Assembly: GCA_022360105.1 (NCBI GenBank)
Contig: JAKSDL010000632.1
Span: forward strand, 1 to 26,549
Direction of reading: 5' to 3'
Length of the DNA stretch: 26,549 bases
DNA from: Pseudomonadota bacterium
GTDB taxonomy: Bacteria > SAR324 > XYD2-FULL-50-16 > JAHJRI01
Of this stretch, positions 7,176-15,959 are shown piece after piece. Every line of letters starts with the position of its first letter. Position 1 is the stretch's first letter. The translations under genes and the position numbers were made by a program. The notes beneath the pieces were generated by a model, which saw only the letters and a program-made list of their open reading frames with translations, was not told the DNA's origin and did not search any database.

Positions 7176-8105
7176 CTAGTTTTTGTCTAATCCCAGTGAA
7201 TTAAGCAAATCATCAATTTTTGTCAGATCCGCCGGCAAAATGATATCGGTACCCGCTTTACCCAATGAACCGATTTGGGAAAGATACTTTTGGCTAACCA
7301 GCATTTTGATTGATTCGATCCCGTTCTGGGCAGCGATCTGCGCTCCAACCTGCTCAATGGAAACTGCCGTCGCTTCTGCAATTGATTTTATAGCCTGAGC
7401 CTGGCCCTGGGCTTCATTAATCAATCTTGTTTTTTCTCCTTCGGAAGTATTGATCAGTTCCATTTTAATTCCTTCCGATTTATTGATACGACTTTGCTTT
7501 ATACCTTCCGATTCGGAAATTGTTGCTCTTTTATCCCGTTCGGCAGATACCTGCTTTTCCATGGCATCTTTTACACTGGCCGGAGGTACAATATTCTGGA
7601 TTTCATATCGAAAGACCTTAATGCCCCAGGCCATCCCGGCTTCTGATAATGCCCCGACTACTTTGGAGCTGATAACATCTCTTTCCTCAAAACAGCGATC
7701 CAGATCCAGGGTTCCAATTACTGATCTCACCGTAGTCTGTGCCAATTGGACAGTCGCAATCCGATAATCGGTGATTCCATAACTGGCTTTTTCAGGATCA
7801 TCAACGGCAATATACATCACCCCGTCTACTTCAACCTTAACGTTGTCTTTCGTAAAACAATCCTGAGGCGGAATATCGATTGTTTCCTCCTTCAGATGAT
7901 GGATAAAGGTAACCTTGTCAATAAAAGGCAGCAATGCATGAAACCCCGGCCCCAGGGTCTTGTGATACCTGCCCAGTCTTTCAACAATGTAGGCAATTTT
8001 TGTAGGCACAATACGGATCGATCTAAAAAACTTAAAAATAACAAAAAAGAAGATAATTCCCCAAACAGCAGTAGTGCCGTAATTTAAAATTAGTTCCAGT
8101 GTCAT
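7176..8105 (-). CDS. SPFH/Band 7 (stomatin-like) membrane protein 1
   Basis: A 309-residue stomatin/paraslipin-type protein. One N-terminal membrane segment (about residues 8-28, TTAVWGIIFFFVIFKFF) is followed by the SPFH signature VERLGRYHKTLGPGFHALLPFIDKV. A long charged helical region ends in repeated SEGIK/INTSEGEK blocks, then an oligomerisation segment and a C-terminal QKYLSQIGSLGKAGTDIILP that resembles paraslipins. Family members form large ring assemblies in membrane microdomains and are often paired with NfeD proteases or NfeD-short proteins. It sits 48 bp after a second SPFH gene, with nfeD upstream, so the set probably works together. The start has GAGG five bases before the ATG. 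Confidence 0.9.
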   Translation of the reverse strand: MTLELILNYGTTAVWGIIFFFVIFKFFRSIRIVPTKIAYIVERLGRYHKTLGPGFHALLPFIDKVTFIHHLKEETIDIPPQDCFTKDNVKVEVDGVMYIAVDDPEKASYGITDYRIATVQLAQTTVRSVIGTLDLDRCFEERDVISSKVVGALSEAGMAWGIKVFRYEIQNIVPPASVKDAMEKQVSAERDKRATISESEGIKQSRINKSEGIKMELINTSEGEKTRLINEAQGQAQAIKSIAEATAVSIEQVGAQIAAQNGIESIKMLVSQKYLSQIGSLGKAGTDIILPADLTKIDDLLNSLGLDKN

Positions 8106-8153
8106 GAATCCTCGTTTAGTTTTTGGTTAGGTAATAAATACGGAAAAATTTAT

Positions 8154-9071
8154 TTATTGTTTGGGTGTATCCTCCGCGATTTTGTTAAACCCTTCAAAGA
8201 TGCCCTTAATATTAGCAAGCTGGGAAGGAACTACCGTGACATTGGAGGTATTAACGATCTTCCCGAATTCTTCGATAAATTGTTCTATCAGTTTGACCTT
8301 CAAAGCTTCCTGGCCTCCCGGTTTCGAGAGCGCTTCGGAGATTCTTTTCACACTGAATGCCGTCGCTTCTGCCAAAGCTGAAATCTCAGCCGCTTTCCCT
8401 TCGGCAAGGTTGATCTGGCTTTGTTGTTCTCCTTCCGACAGATTGATTTTCTCCTGTCTCTCTGCTGTGGAAAGGTTGATGGTGGCTTCCTTTTCAGCAG
8501 TTGCCAGCGTGATTTCAGCTCTTTTTTGCCGCTCAGCTTCCATCTGTTTTTCCATGGTTTCGATCATATGATATGATGGAGAGATATTCTTGATCTCGTA
8601 TCGTAAAACCTTAATTCCCCAAGGATCGGATGCCAGATCGATCTCCTTGACTATGTTTTCATTAATGGCATCTCTTTCAGAAAATGTGTGGTCCAGATCC
8701 ATTTTTCCGATTTCCGATCTCATGGTAGTCTGCGCCAGATTAATACTGGCCCTCTGATAGTCACCAATTCCGTAGCTGGCTTTTTCTACATCCATTACTT
8801 TCAAATAGACCACACCGTCTACTTCCACTTGAATATTGTCCCGGGTGATGCAATTCTGCCCCGGAATATCCAGCACTTGTTCCCTAACATCGTGTCGATA
8901 AGCAATTCTATCAAAAAACGGGATCAGAAAATGGAAACCCGGATCTAAAATCTTGCTAAACTTGCCTAACCGCTCTTTCACCATGGTCTGGTGGGCAGGA
9001 ACAATGACAAAGGTTTTTAAAACAATAAACAGCGTAATTAAAACGGCAACAGTAAATCCCGTAAAAAACAT
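8154..9071 (-). CDS. SPFH/Band 7 (stomatin-like) membrane protein 2
   Basis: About 305 residues with the same architecture as its neighbour. It has an N-terminal membrane anchor (FTGFTVAVLITLFIVLKTFVIV), the SPFH entry VKERLGKFSKILDPGFHFLIPFFDRI, then the helical stretch with repeated INLSTAERQEKINLSEGEQQ units and a C-terminal oligomerisation region. The two SPFH proteins are clearly paralogous, probably an old tandem duplication. The start is the ATG at 9071, because AAGGAG lies six bases before it. The in-frame ATG at 9077 directly abuts that Shine-Dalgarno. It lies in the operon-like run nfeD, SPFH2, SPFH1. Confidence 0.9.
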   Translation of the reverse strand: MFFTGFTVAVLITLFIVLKTFVIVPAHQTMVKERLGKFSKILDPGFHFLIPFFDRIAYRHDVREQVLDIPGQNCITRDNIQVEVDGVVYLKVMDVEKASYGIGDYQRASINLAQTTMRSEIGKMDLDHTFSERDAINENIVKEIDLASDPWGIKVLRYEIKNISPSYHMIETMEKQMEAERQKRAEITLATAEKEATINLSTAERQEKINLSEGEQQSQINLAEGKAAEISALAEATAFSVKRISEALSKPGGQEALKVKLIEQFIEEFGKIVNTSNVTVVPSQLANIKGIFEGFNKIAEDTPKQ

Positions 9072-9142
9072 GAACATCTCCTTGTTAGGGGGTTGGTTTG
9101 ATATTGGAATCCAGATTCAATGCATCCGGTTTCAATCAAAGA

Positions 9143-9161
9143 TGAAAACCGCCTGTTTTCA
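9143..9161 (-). terminator. Hairpin between nfeD and the SPFH genes
   Basis: TGAAAAC (9143-9149) and GTTTTCA (9155-9161) form a 7-bp stem with a 5-nt loop. On the minus strand the stem ends in GTTTTCATCTTTG. It could be a leaky terminator or a processing site inside the nfeD-SPFH run. Confidence 0.35.
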
Positions 9162-9308
9162 ACATACTATCCGCATTCCCATCAATTCAAGATTGGCGAC
9201 AGGGTAGTTGGCAACAGGCGATCGCCGAAGATTGTAAACATTGTTATGGAATAAAATTATGTGGAGAACGAATGTGAGGAAATTCCGGAAACCCTGTTAC
9301 GCCGGCTG

Positions 9309-9800
9309 TCATTCCAAATCCTCGGTTTGAATGTTATCCAGCATGAGCTCATCGTGAGGTTCAACAATCCAAACCAGGTTGTCGCGTGCCACTATCTTTG
9401 CTTTTTTTCCGGCTGGAATCACCCTGGCACCGGTTGTGGCCTGCCAGGTGGTTCCTCTGAACTTGATTCTGCCTTTGTCGTCAGCAGCTCGAACATCCTC
9501 TAACACTTCCACGACTTCACCGAAGGCATCCATGTCCTCGTCAACAACTTTATGAGTGGAATCTCCCGGCAGCAGCTTCTGTGCTAGTTCGCGAAGGACA
9601 AACACGGAAAATAATGACGCGATGAACCAGGTGGCAAATCCCGAAAGCACACTTCCCAAAAACCCAAATTTGTAACCCAACGCTACAACAAATGCGGACA
9701 ATCCAAGAAAAAAAGTGATCATCCCCGGAATAAAGAGTTCGCTCGCAATCAGCAATCCACCACCAATAATCCACAGCCAGACCAAGGTATCCATATCCAT
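9309..9800 (-). CDS. NfeD-family short membrane protein
   Basis: About 163 residues from the ATG at 9800. Two to three closely packed membrane helices (WLWIIGGGLLIASELFIPG, MITFFLGLSAFVVALG, ATWFIASLFSVFVL) precede a soluble C-terminal OB-fold-like domain (GEVVEVLEDV ... GRIKFRGTTWQATTG ... AKIVARDNLVWIVEP). This is the short NfeD form, without the N-terminal ClpP-like protease. Family knowledge links NfeD to stomatin partners, and two such genes follow here. The frame extends upstream to a TTG at 9863 (184 residues), but those 21 extra residues precede the normal family start. The choice between them is not firm because ribosome sites are weak at both. Confidence 0.87.
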   Translation of the reverse strand: MDMDTLVWLWIIGGGLLIASELFIPGMITFFLGLSAFVVALGYKFGFLGSVLSGFATWFIASLFSVFVLRELAQKLLPGDSTHKVVDEDMDAFGEVVEVLEDVRAADDKGRIKFRGTTWQATTGARVIPAGKKAKIVARDNLVWIVEPHDELMLDNIQTEDLE

Positions 9801-9863
9801 TTCGTTCTCACAGATAATATTCGTGATAATGGGGGCAATTAATTCGGACATCGATGGTTTCAA

Positions 9864-10140
9864 ACCACCAACATGGGACTTAGCAGCAAGTCTTTTTGTT
9901 TATGTCCAATTATCGGGAATTCTATGTGAAATAAAAAAAGATGGCAATTCAACAAGCTATATATTTACCGCGGTGTGTTAGACGATATAGGTGATTGCGA
10001 GATTTGAGGATAGATAGAGAACAACCGAGGCAGGAGCCAATCGGTGTTGAAAAATCAGTACTGAAAATAATTTATGCCGATTCTAATTGAGAAAAATTTA
10101 TCAGGCAGACCTGTAAACACAAATCTGCCGTCTAATTTAC
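9864..10140. other. Intergenic stretch between nfeD and antiporter gene
   Basis: This holds the upstream region of nfeD and the terminator-like hairpin of the antiporter gene. A 10-bp palindrome TCAGTACTGA lies at 10055-10064. I see no gene, and no convincing promoter for nfeD. Confidence 0.4.
10104..10129 (-). terminator. Rho-independent-type terminator after antiporter gene
   Basis: On the minus strand GGCAGA pairs with TCTGCC (10124-10129 with 10104-10109, with further TGT/ACA pairing inside), followed by TGATAAATTTTTC. It starts 11 bp after the antiporter stop. Confidence 0.45.
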
Positions 10141-11682
10141 TTACAACACCATAAAAATGACACCAAAAATCAAGGTAGGAACCAGTGCGCCGAGGAATAA
10201 ACCCAATGGTGAGATACCATGAGGAAAAAATTTGGCCAGAATCGATTGTCCGGCAGGATTCGGAGCATTGGCAATAACGGTTAATCCACCTCCGGTCACT
10301 GCTCCGGCAACCACCGCATATTTCATGGAATCTGTGAGATTAGGAACCAGGGAACTCAGATAAGTAATAGCGGCATTATCATTAAACGCAGTCAGAACCG
10401 TTGCACTGACCATTAATGGCAATTCACTCAAGCGTCCTAAAATAGGAGCTATCCACCATTTTTGCAAACCGCCGTGTACTACCAGACCTCCAAGGAAAAA
10501 TCCCACCAGCAGCGCGGGCTTTAAATTGGTCCTGTTTTGATAATGTGATGTGGCCTGAATGAATCCCAAAAAGCAGAGAAAACCCGCAATAAACAGCGGA
10601 GGATAGTGCGCAAAATAGACCGTCCAAACCAGAATAAACACATGTACAATCGTTACCATCACCGGAACAGGATCTTCCCGCATATCCCATTTGATCAATA
10701 ACTTCGACTTGTCCGATTCTTCCGTAGGCATCAGTTTATCAAACTCGGAACGAAAATAGAAAAAATAGAGTGTGTTAGCAATCAAGATGCCGATAGCCGC
10801 CTTCCAACCAAAATTGGTAAACATGAACCACATGGTCCATTCCCACTTGCCGGCTACCATTAAAACCGGGGGTGCAGCAAAGTGCGTCAAAGTTCCGCCT
10901 ACGGATATGTTGACAAACAGCAGGCCCATGGTCGCATAAGCAAACCTGGTATTTGGTTTTCGGGCAAAAAATTGCCTGGACAATATCAACGCTGCAATGG
11001 TCATAGCCGCGGGCTCGGTTATAAAAGAACCAAGCAGGGGAGCTACCGTAAGCACTGTAAACCATATGGCTGCTGAACTGCCTTTGCCCAATTTTGCAAT
11101 GGCAAGCAGCGATTGTTCTGCCAAACGCATGATGGGACGAGCCGATGCCAACGTCATGACAACCACGACAAACATCGGTTCGGTGAAGTTAACAGTGCTG
11201 TAATAATGGATCGACGTTTCCATGCCATAAGCATATGCAATCGTCCAGAACACGGGGAGAACCCAGAGACCAAACACCACTTCCACTTCTCCAAAAAAAT
11301 GGAACATTTCGGACCAAAAGCTCACCTCAGGCAGGACATCCCCTGTGTATTGAACTTCAGACTCTCGACTTGCCAGCTTTTCCTGATGCTTTTCCTCCAG
11401 TTGGTGAGCAATCTTTTGAAATTTACTGGTCATGAACGTGTGAACAATCGCACAAAAGAAAAATATGCTCAGGAGCAAATTCAAAGGCTCTTGGGCTATT
11501 CGATGTGCCAATATGTCCGTGATACTCTCCAAATGGCTGTCATTATACGCTTCAAGCGGCAGCGGAAATACCGTAAGACTGGAAGAATGACCGCTTGCGG
11601 CAAGAATTATCAGCGGCAACATCAACAAAAACATCAAGGCTAAAAAAATGACGTAGACTCTTTTCCATCGATAAGTTTTCAT
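10141..11682 (-). CDS. Putative Na+/H+ antiporter, large membrane protein
   Basis: A 513-residue protein with roughly eleven to twelve membrane helices. It opens with a signal-anchor-like helix (VYVIFLALMFLLMLPLIILAA) and a short hydrophilic stretch with a charged coil (KIAHQLEEKHQEKLASRESE). Conserved-looking motifs in membrane segments include GSFITEPAAMTIAALIL, GGTLTHFAAPPVLMV and TAFNDNAAITYLSSL. The second-half motif with paired Asn/Asp and the late VIANAPNPAGQSIL resemble the ion-transporter superfamily. I recognise the family as the uncharacterised putative Na+/H+ antiporter group (Na_H_antiport_3 type); substrate and stoichiometry are unproven. It has AGAGAGAA before the ATG. It stands alone, with a terminator-like hairpin downstream. 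Confidence 0.82.
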   Translation of the reverse strand: MKTYRWKRVYVIFLALMFLLMLPLIILAASGHSSSLTVFPLPLEAYNDSHLESITDILAHRIAQEPLNLLLSIFFFCAIVHTFMTSKFQKIAHQLEEKHQEKLASRESEVQYTGDVLPEVSFWSEMFHFFGEVEVVFGLWVLPVFWTIAYAYGMETSIHYYSTVNFTEPMFVVVVMTLASARPIMRLAEQSLLAIAKLGKGSSAAIWFTVLTVAPLLGSFITEPAAMTIAALILSRQFFARKPNTRFAYATMGLLFVNISVGGTLTHFAAPPVLMVAGKWEWTMWFMFTNFGWKAAIGILIANTLYFFYFRSEFDKLMPTEESDKSKLLIKWDMREDPVPVMVTIVHVFILVWTVYFAHYPPLFIAGFLCFLGFIQATSHYQNRTNLKPALLVGFFLGGLVVHGGLQKWWIAPILGRLSELPLMVSATVLTAFNDNAAITYLSSLVPNLTDSMKYAVVAGAVTGGGLTVIANAPNPAGQSILAKFFPHGISPLGLFLGALVPTLIFGVIFMVL

Positions 11683-11780
11683 CTTTCTCTCTTGGCTGGT
11701 TTTGATCCGTTTATATGTTCGACAAACGTCCTACAGGAGACCCGTCAGCAATCAATATCTGTCAAACAGGATAAAATGAA

Positions 11781-11786
11781 ATTATA
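11781..11786 (-). promoter_or_regulatory. Candidate -10 upstream of antiporter gene
   Basis: A perfect TATAAT on the minus strand lies about 95 bp before the antiporter ATG. No good -35 is found at 16-18 bp spacing, so support is limited. Confidence 0.25.
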
Positions 11787-11891
11787 GAACCGTGCGACTA
11801 TACTATTATTAAATAGCAAAAAACTCAATCTAATAAATTTTTCAGCTTTTTAATGAAAGGAAGACGTAGGATTGAATCAATGAAAAACAGA

Positions 11892-11931
11892 CCGGGGGAA
11901 ACCCCGGATCAGGAGCGACCCGGGGTTTTTT
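11892..11931. terminator. GC-rich terminator with two alternative hairpins
   Basis: Three mutually complementary arms occur in a row: CCGGGG (11892-11897), AAACCCCGG (11899-11907) and CCGGGGTTT (11920-11928). The right-hand fold is a 9-bp stem followed by T's and would stop plus-strand transcription. The left-hand fold has a 6-bp stem; on the minus strand it is followed by TCTGTTTTTC and would stop transcription from the deacylase gene just upstream. The site is therefore effectively bidirectional. Confidence 0.7.
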
Positions 11932-11935
11932 AGAA

Positions 11936-12403
11936 TTATTCAGTCAGGGAAAAGCGGACTATTTTGGGACTTACCAGCCTTTCAAAGTCTTTGTATGAGA
12001 GTTTTACCAATTCCGTATGACTCCCTGCATTGAATGCGATTTCTTCGTCCTCTGCGAGTTTTTTGGCAACATAAACATCCATCCCGTAAAGATTGCCAAA
12101 AGGTGGCATAGCGCCGACCTCACACTGCGGAAACATCATTTCAAATTCCTCTTCAGAAGCCAACTCGACATTTTTAGCTCCGGTGTTTAGTTTAAGCAGA
12201 TTGAAATCAACCTTATAGGAAGCAGGAAGCACCGAGACGGCCATCTTTCCGTCCACTTTGACCATTACCGTTTTCGCCATTTCATCACCAGGAACCCTGG
12301 CACTTACTGCGGTCTCCTGGGCTGTATAAGTGCACTTATGCGGAATTACCTGATATTTAACGGACTTTGCATCCAGGTATTCTTTTAATCGTTTTACAGG
12401 CAT
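11936..12403 (-). CDS. YbaK/ProX-type aminoacyl-tRNA deacylase
   Basis: A 155-residue single-domain protein of the YbaK/ProX editing family, whose members hydrolyse mischarged tRNAs (for example Cys- or Ala-tRNAPro). Visible features are the N-terminal LKEYLDAKSVKYQVIPHKCTYTAQETAVSA, the conserved Lys in DEMAKTVMVKVDG, GAMPPFGNLYG near the substrate pocket, and FNAGSHTELVKLSYKDFERL near the end. Which mischarged tRNA it edits cannot be read from the sequence. The start at 12403 is clear: AAGGAGGG lies six bases before the ATG. The frame runs upstream to 12547, but that extension encodes an unrelated hydrophobic stretch and has no such signal. It ends close to the GC-rich terminator. Confidence 0.88.
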   Translation of the reverse strand: MPVKRLKEYLDAKSVKYQVIPHKCTYTAQETAVSARVPGDEMAKTVMVKVDGKMAVSVLPASYKVDFNLLKLNTGAKNVELASEEEFEMMFPQCEVGAMPPFGNLYGMDVYVAKKLAEDEEIAFNAGSHTELVKLSYKDFERLVSPKIVRFSLTE

Positions 12404-12640
12404 ATGGCCCTCCTTTGCTGGGTGACGATTCGCTTTGATTATCATAACAACAAGATAGAATAGCGCACTCCAGGCCATTATCATTCCAGCGCTAAATTTT
12501 GGTGTAACATGATTTGGATTTGAAGTCACCTTAAAAGAAAATTGCAATTAGGCAAGAGTTTCCAAATGGTTACAAGGGGTGAAGTGGAGATGCAGGATGG
12601 ATAACTTGTTATCCTTCATTTCATTTTGAACAGTTATATG

Positions 12641-12672
12641 GCCGATGGGCAGGCTGCGCCGGCCCATCCTAC
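12641..12672. repeat. Dispersed GTAGGATGGGC-type inverted repeat, copy 2
   Basis: GATGGGC (12644-12650) pairs with GCCCATC (12662-12668), and the right side continues to GCCCATCCTAC (12662-12672). The minus-strand 16-mer GTAGGATGGGCCGGCG (12657-12672) differs at one position from that at 2109-2124. It sits just after the aconitase-X small subunit stop and may act as its terminator hairpin. Confidence 0.65.
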
Positions 12673-12680
12673 ATCTATGT

Positions 12681-13124
12681 TTAATTTATGTGGATTTTAC
12701 CGTCTTCGTTAATTGTGAGTTCCATGTCATCTTGAACGGTATTGAGGAACTCGTCTCCCAGCCTATCAATGGTAACAATCGTCTTGTCGATCCAGATTTC
12801 GCTGAGCAGGACTCCGGCAGCAGAGAGAGAATCAATGGGATTGGCAAACAGAAAAGCCAACGGCGTGATACCGAGGTTCGCTGCCGCTTGAATCACCAGA
12901 CCACCGGTGGTGGAACCGATTGCTGTGGGAAGGCAAAGGATTTTTCCACTGATCTCCTTTTTGTACAGATCAGGATTGTTCTGATCATAACAAATTGTTT
13001 TCCGGGCCTTGGTTAAAATACTTTTCTGAAATGTCGCCAGAATGTTCATGCCCTGTCTGCTAACCACCGCATTACCTTTGACTGTTCCCGGTATAATAGG
13101 TCTTCCTTGAAAACTCTTTGTCAT
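12681..13124 (-). CDS. Aconitase X small (swivel) subunit
   Basis: A 147-residue protein of the DUF126/aconitase-X swivel-domain family. It begins SFQGRPIIPGTVKGNAVVS, the usual opening of this domain, and contains the substrate-side loop IGSTTGGLVIQ (about residues 67-77). It is the partner of the large subunit encoded immediately upstream; the two genes overlap by ATGA, so translation is coupled and a 1:1 complex is expected. Known aconitase-X enzymes dehydrate cis-3-hydroxy-L-proline in bacteria or mevalonate 5-phosphate in archaea. Which reaction applies here, or whether it is a third one, is open. Confidence 0.88.
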   Translation of the reverse strand: MTKSFQGRPIIPGTVKGNAVVSRQGMNILATFQKSILTKARKTICYDQNNPDLYKKEISGKILCLPTAIGSTTGGLVIQAAANLGITPLAFLFANPIDSLSAAGVLLSEIWIDKTIVTIDRLGDEFLNTVQDDMELTINEDGKIHIN

Positions 13125-14404
13125 ACCCCAGGTCCCCCGGTGGTGATGTAAGATAAGATCTCGTTGTTTTCGAAATAACGAGCCCTGGTGTAGGTTCTCA
13201 GTTTATTGGAATTGGTTAAAACCGCTTTCCTGGTTAATAAGGGATTGTTTAGATTGGCCAGGGGACAGAATGTAGAGACAACAACACCCGATTGTTTCAG
13301 ACTCCCGGCCAACGATCTGTTCTCAGTTTCAAACCTTGTTATCACGTCAGGAGCTGCAGTCAGGGCGGTTTTTACGAGAATTTTCTTTCGCTTCAGCTTT
13401 TGTAATGCTGTCATGATATTGGTTGCCCAACGAACCAGTTGCTGATAGGAAAGATGCGGACATCCGATGTAGCAAAATTCAGGTGTTGCATCCTTATTTT
13501 TCCAAAGCACGGGATAGCTTCTACGAATCCTGTCCAGGTCGTCATATGTAACAGTCAAACCTTTTGCACCCGGTTTGATCAGGTTTTCGCCCTGTTCTTT
13601 GGCTTCAGGGGTCAGGTTTCCCACGTGAAACAGGCCAACTGCCCCGTTTGATGCACTGGCAGCCCCCAAGTCCTTTAAATAGTCTTTGACATCCGGAGTC
13701 AATTCATTTCCCAGGTGTGCATCCAGGCCTTTGATATAGGGAACGTCCTCCACAACGGTCTGACCGATGGCTCCGCCCAATAATTGCGCTGGAGGCAGGC
13801 TATCCATTTTTAATTCAATCACCCAATCTGCCATTCTTCCTTCATCTGTTAAAAGTCCAAAATTGGGCGCTTTACCAAGGATTGCACAGAATAGTTCAAT
13901 AAAGGCGGAGTTACGGTTGGTCCGGGCACCAAGAACTGAATTGGCATAAACCACTGCCGATGATTCAGCCCAGGCAAGAATATCACCACTGGCAGGGATA
14001 TTGCCCACTTCGTCATGATAGCAGGTGCAAGAATAGGCATTCTCGTTTTTCAATCCCAGCTTCAGGAGCTGATCCTCATATTTCTTCTGTTTCTCAAACA
14101 TAAGATTAAAGGCAAGACGCACCAGGGGGTTATAAAGCTTTTTGGTATCAGCATGAGGCCTCGGGTCTGCAGTAAAAGGCAGATCTGACTTTAAACCGCT
14201 TTCGATTAGCTGGTCTGTCATCATATATGCTGGCTTCAACAATGGTATGCCAAATGAGGTCACAAGGTGCGATGAATGACTTAGCGGCACCAGTCTATCC
14301 GCATCAAAAATGTCACCGTAGCGAACGATAGTTTCAGTTAGTTTTTGGAGAACGTCTCCCTGTTTGCCCGCAAGAATATCCTTTTCTTCAGGGGTCAAAT
14401 GCAT
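13121..14404 (-). CDS. Aconitase X large (catalytic) subunit
   Basis: About 427 residues, of the DUF521/aconitase-X catalytic family. Visible landmarks are LTPEEKDILAGKQG at the start, SYS-type Cys pair YSCTCYHDEVGN (about 126-137), GARTNRNS, FHVGNLTPEA, CYIGCPHLSYQQL (about 313-325) and FCPLANL (about 381-387). Three of these cysteines probably hold an Fe-S cluster. Start choice: the ATG at 14404 has AGGA seven bases upstream, while an in-frame TTG at 14410 lies too close to it. It begins ten bases after the aldehyde dehydrogenase stop and overlaps the small-subunit gene by 4 bp, so the three genes are one transcription unit. Two-gene aconitase X (type II) is split, unlike the fused type I of many bacteria. 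Confidence 0.9.
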   Translation of the reverse strand: MHLTPEEKDILAGKQGDVLQKLTETIVRYGDIFDADRLVPLSHSSHLVTSFGIPLLKPAYMMTDQLIESGLKSDLPFTADPRPHADTKKLYNPLVRLAFNLMFEKQKKYEDQLLKLGLKNENAYSCTCYHDEVGNIPASGDILAWAESSAVVYANSVLGARTNRNSAFIELFCAILGKAPNFGLLTDEGRMADWVIELKMDSLPPAQLLGGAIGQTVVEDVPYIKGLDAHLGNELTPDVKDYLKDLGAASASNGAVGLFHVGNLTPEAKEQGENLIKPGAKGLTVTYDDLDRIRRSYPVLWKNKDATPEFCYIGCPHLSYQQLVRWATNIMTALQKLKRKKILVKTALTAAPDVITRFETENRSLAGSLKQSGVVVSTFCPLANLNNPLLTRKAVLTNSNKLRTYTRARYFENNEILSYITTGGPGV

Positions 14405-14413
14405 GGTCAAATC

Positions 14414-15790
14414 CTATTTCATGATTTTACGAACCAGTTTTAATTTGTCCTTATAAGGAGGATAACGCAATTTGTTTTCAAAAAAACCGGAGATGACCAT
14501 ACCTTTTTTGTTTGAAAAGGTGTCAAAGCTGGCCTTGCCGTGATACCTGCCTATACCGCTTGTTTTGATTCCACCAAAGGGAAGATTTGGATTAGCGACA
14601 TGCATGAGGACTTCGTTAACGCACCCTCCGCCAGCAGGAACAGATTGCATAATCTTGTTCTTAACTTTAGTACTGCGTGTGAAAAGATAAAGTGCCAGTG
14701 GATTTTTGTTTTTTCGCACAATCTTGATAGCTTCATCCAAGGTCCTGAACGAAAGGACCGGAAGCAATGGACCGAATATTTCCTCCTGCATGATTGGATC
14801 GTCCAAAGAAACCTCATCAATGATCGTTGGTGCAATCAGTTGTTTTTCCTTATCACTGGAACCACCAAATACAATTTTGCCTTTGTTAAGAAATCCGCTG
14901 ATCCGCTCAAAATTCCTTTGATTGATAATTTTCACATATTCAGGATTGTTCAACGGATCTGTCCCCAACTGTTTTTCAATGTAATGAATAATCTTATCAA
15001 TCAATTCCTTTTTTACTTCTTCCTCAACCAATAGATAATCGGGAGCGATGCAGATTTGACCTGCATTTAGATACTTCCCAAATGCCAGTTTACGTGCCGT
15101 GGCATCCAGGTCGGCATCCTTGGTAACAAGGGCCGGGCTTTTTCCGCCAAGCTCCAAAACCACCGGCGTCAGGTTTTTAGCTGCTGCTTCCATCACAATT
15201 TTTCCAACAGGGACACTGCCTGTAAAAAAGATAAAATCAAAATCCTGGGCCAACAATTCCTGGTTAACCTCTATTCCTCCTTCTACGACAGCGATATAGT
15301 CAGATTCAAAGGTTGCATCCAGTAACTCTGCAATGATGTGTGAAGTGTGTTCTGCAAGTTCTGAGGGCTTGCAAATCGCTGTGTTTCCTGCAGCGATGGC
15401 ACCAATCAGCGGAGAGATCTGCAGTTGGAAGGGATAATTCCAAGGGGCAATGATCAGGGATACCCCATAAGGATCATTATAAATGATGCTTTGATTGCTG
15501 AAATTGAGCAGGTTGGATTTTACTTTCTCAGGTTTGGACCATTTCCTGAGCTGCTTGATCATGTTGCTGATTTCATCCAAAACAATACCGACTTCGGTGG
15601 CAAAGGCCTCAAAACCGGATTTTCTTAGATCTTTATGCAGCGCCTCAAATATCTTCTGCTCGTATTGGACAATTGCCTGTTTGAGCCTTTTTAACTGTTT
15701 CAGACGAAAGTCCACATCCAGGGTTGTTCCCTTTTCAAAGAATGTTCGTTGGCTGGCAAGCAGCTCACTGATATTCCGTTTCTGATCCAT
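14414..15790 (-). CDS. Aldehyde dehydrogenase, class 3-like
   Basis: A 458-residue NAD(P)-dependent aldehyde dehydrogenase that oxidises an aldehyde to the acid. The catalytic set is present: Asn118 in IAPWNYPF, the general base Glu213 in VLELGGKSP and the nucleophile Cys247 in LNAGQICIAPDY. The coenzyme-binding FTGSVPVGK is at about 189-197. The length, the opening of about 100 residues and the C-terminal basic tail (LKLVRKIMK) fit the class 3/YwdH-like group, often active on medium-chain or fatty aldehydes. AAAGGAG precedes the ATG by a normal distance. The placement directly before aconitase X suggests a linked pathway, since aconitase X products or precursors can pass through aldehydes, but no textbook route joins them. 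Confidence 0.93.
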   Translation of the reverse strand: MDQKRNISELLASQRTFFEKGTTLDVDFRLKQLKRLKQAIVQYEQKIFEALHKDLRKSGFEAFATEVGIVLDEISNMIKQLRKWSKPEKVKSNLLNFSNQSIIYNDPYGVSLIIAPWNYPFQLQISPLIGAIAAGNTAICKPSELAEHTSHIIAELLDATFESDYIAVVEGGIEVNQELLAQDFDFIFFTGSVPVGKIVMEAAAKNLTPVVLELGGKSPALVTKDADLDATARKLAFGKYLNAGQICIAPDYLLVEEEVKKELIDKIIHYIEKQLGTDPLNNPEYVKIINQRNFERISGFLNKGKIVFGGSSDKEKQLIAPTIIDEVSLDDPIMQEEIFGPLLPVLSFRTLDEAIKIVRKNKNPLALYLFTRSTKVKNKIMQSVPAGGGCVNEVLMHVANPNLPFGGIKTSGIGRYHGKASFDTFSNKKGMVISGFFENKLRYPPYKDKLKLVRKIMK

Positions 15791-15959
15791 TGAGTCGCTC
15801 CTTTAGATGTTAGCTCGCAATGTTAAGTGTTGTTAGCTCAGTTTTGCTTAGTTGTAGAATTGGCAGCTCGTTGCCCATCAACCGAACCAATCACACTATA
15901 AAACCTGCTGTTTTTAAAAAAAAATCTTTTATTTGATCTGATTACCCCTTTTCACTTTT

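Noticed and set aside
12404..12547. Upstream extension of the YbaK-type gene with a membrane helix
   Set aside because: The strong Shine-Dalgarno at the internal ATG and the family length favour the shorter protein.
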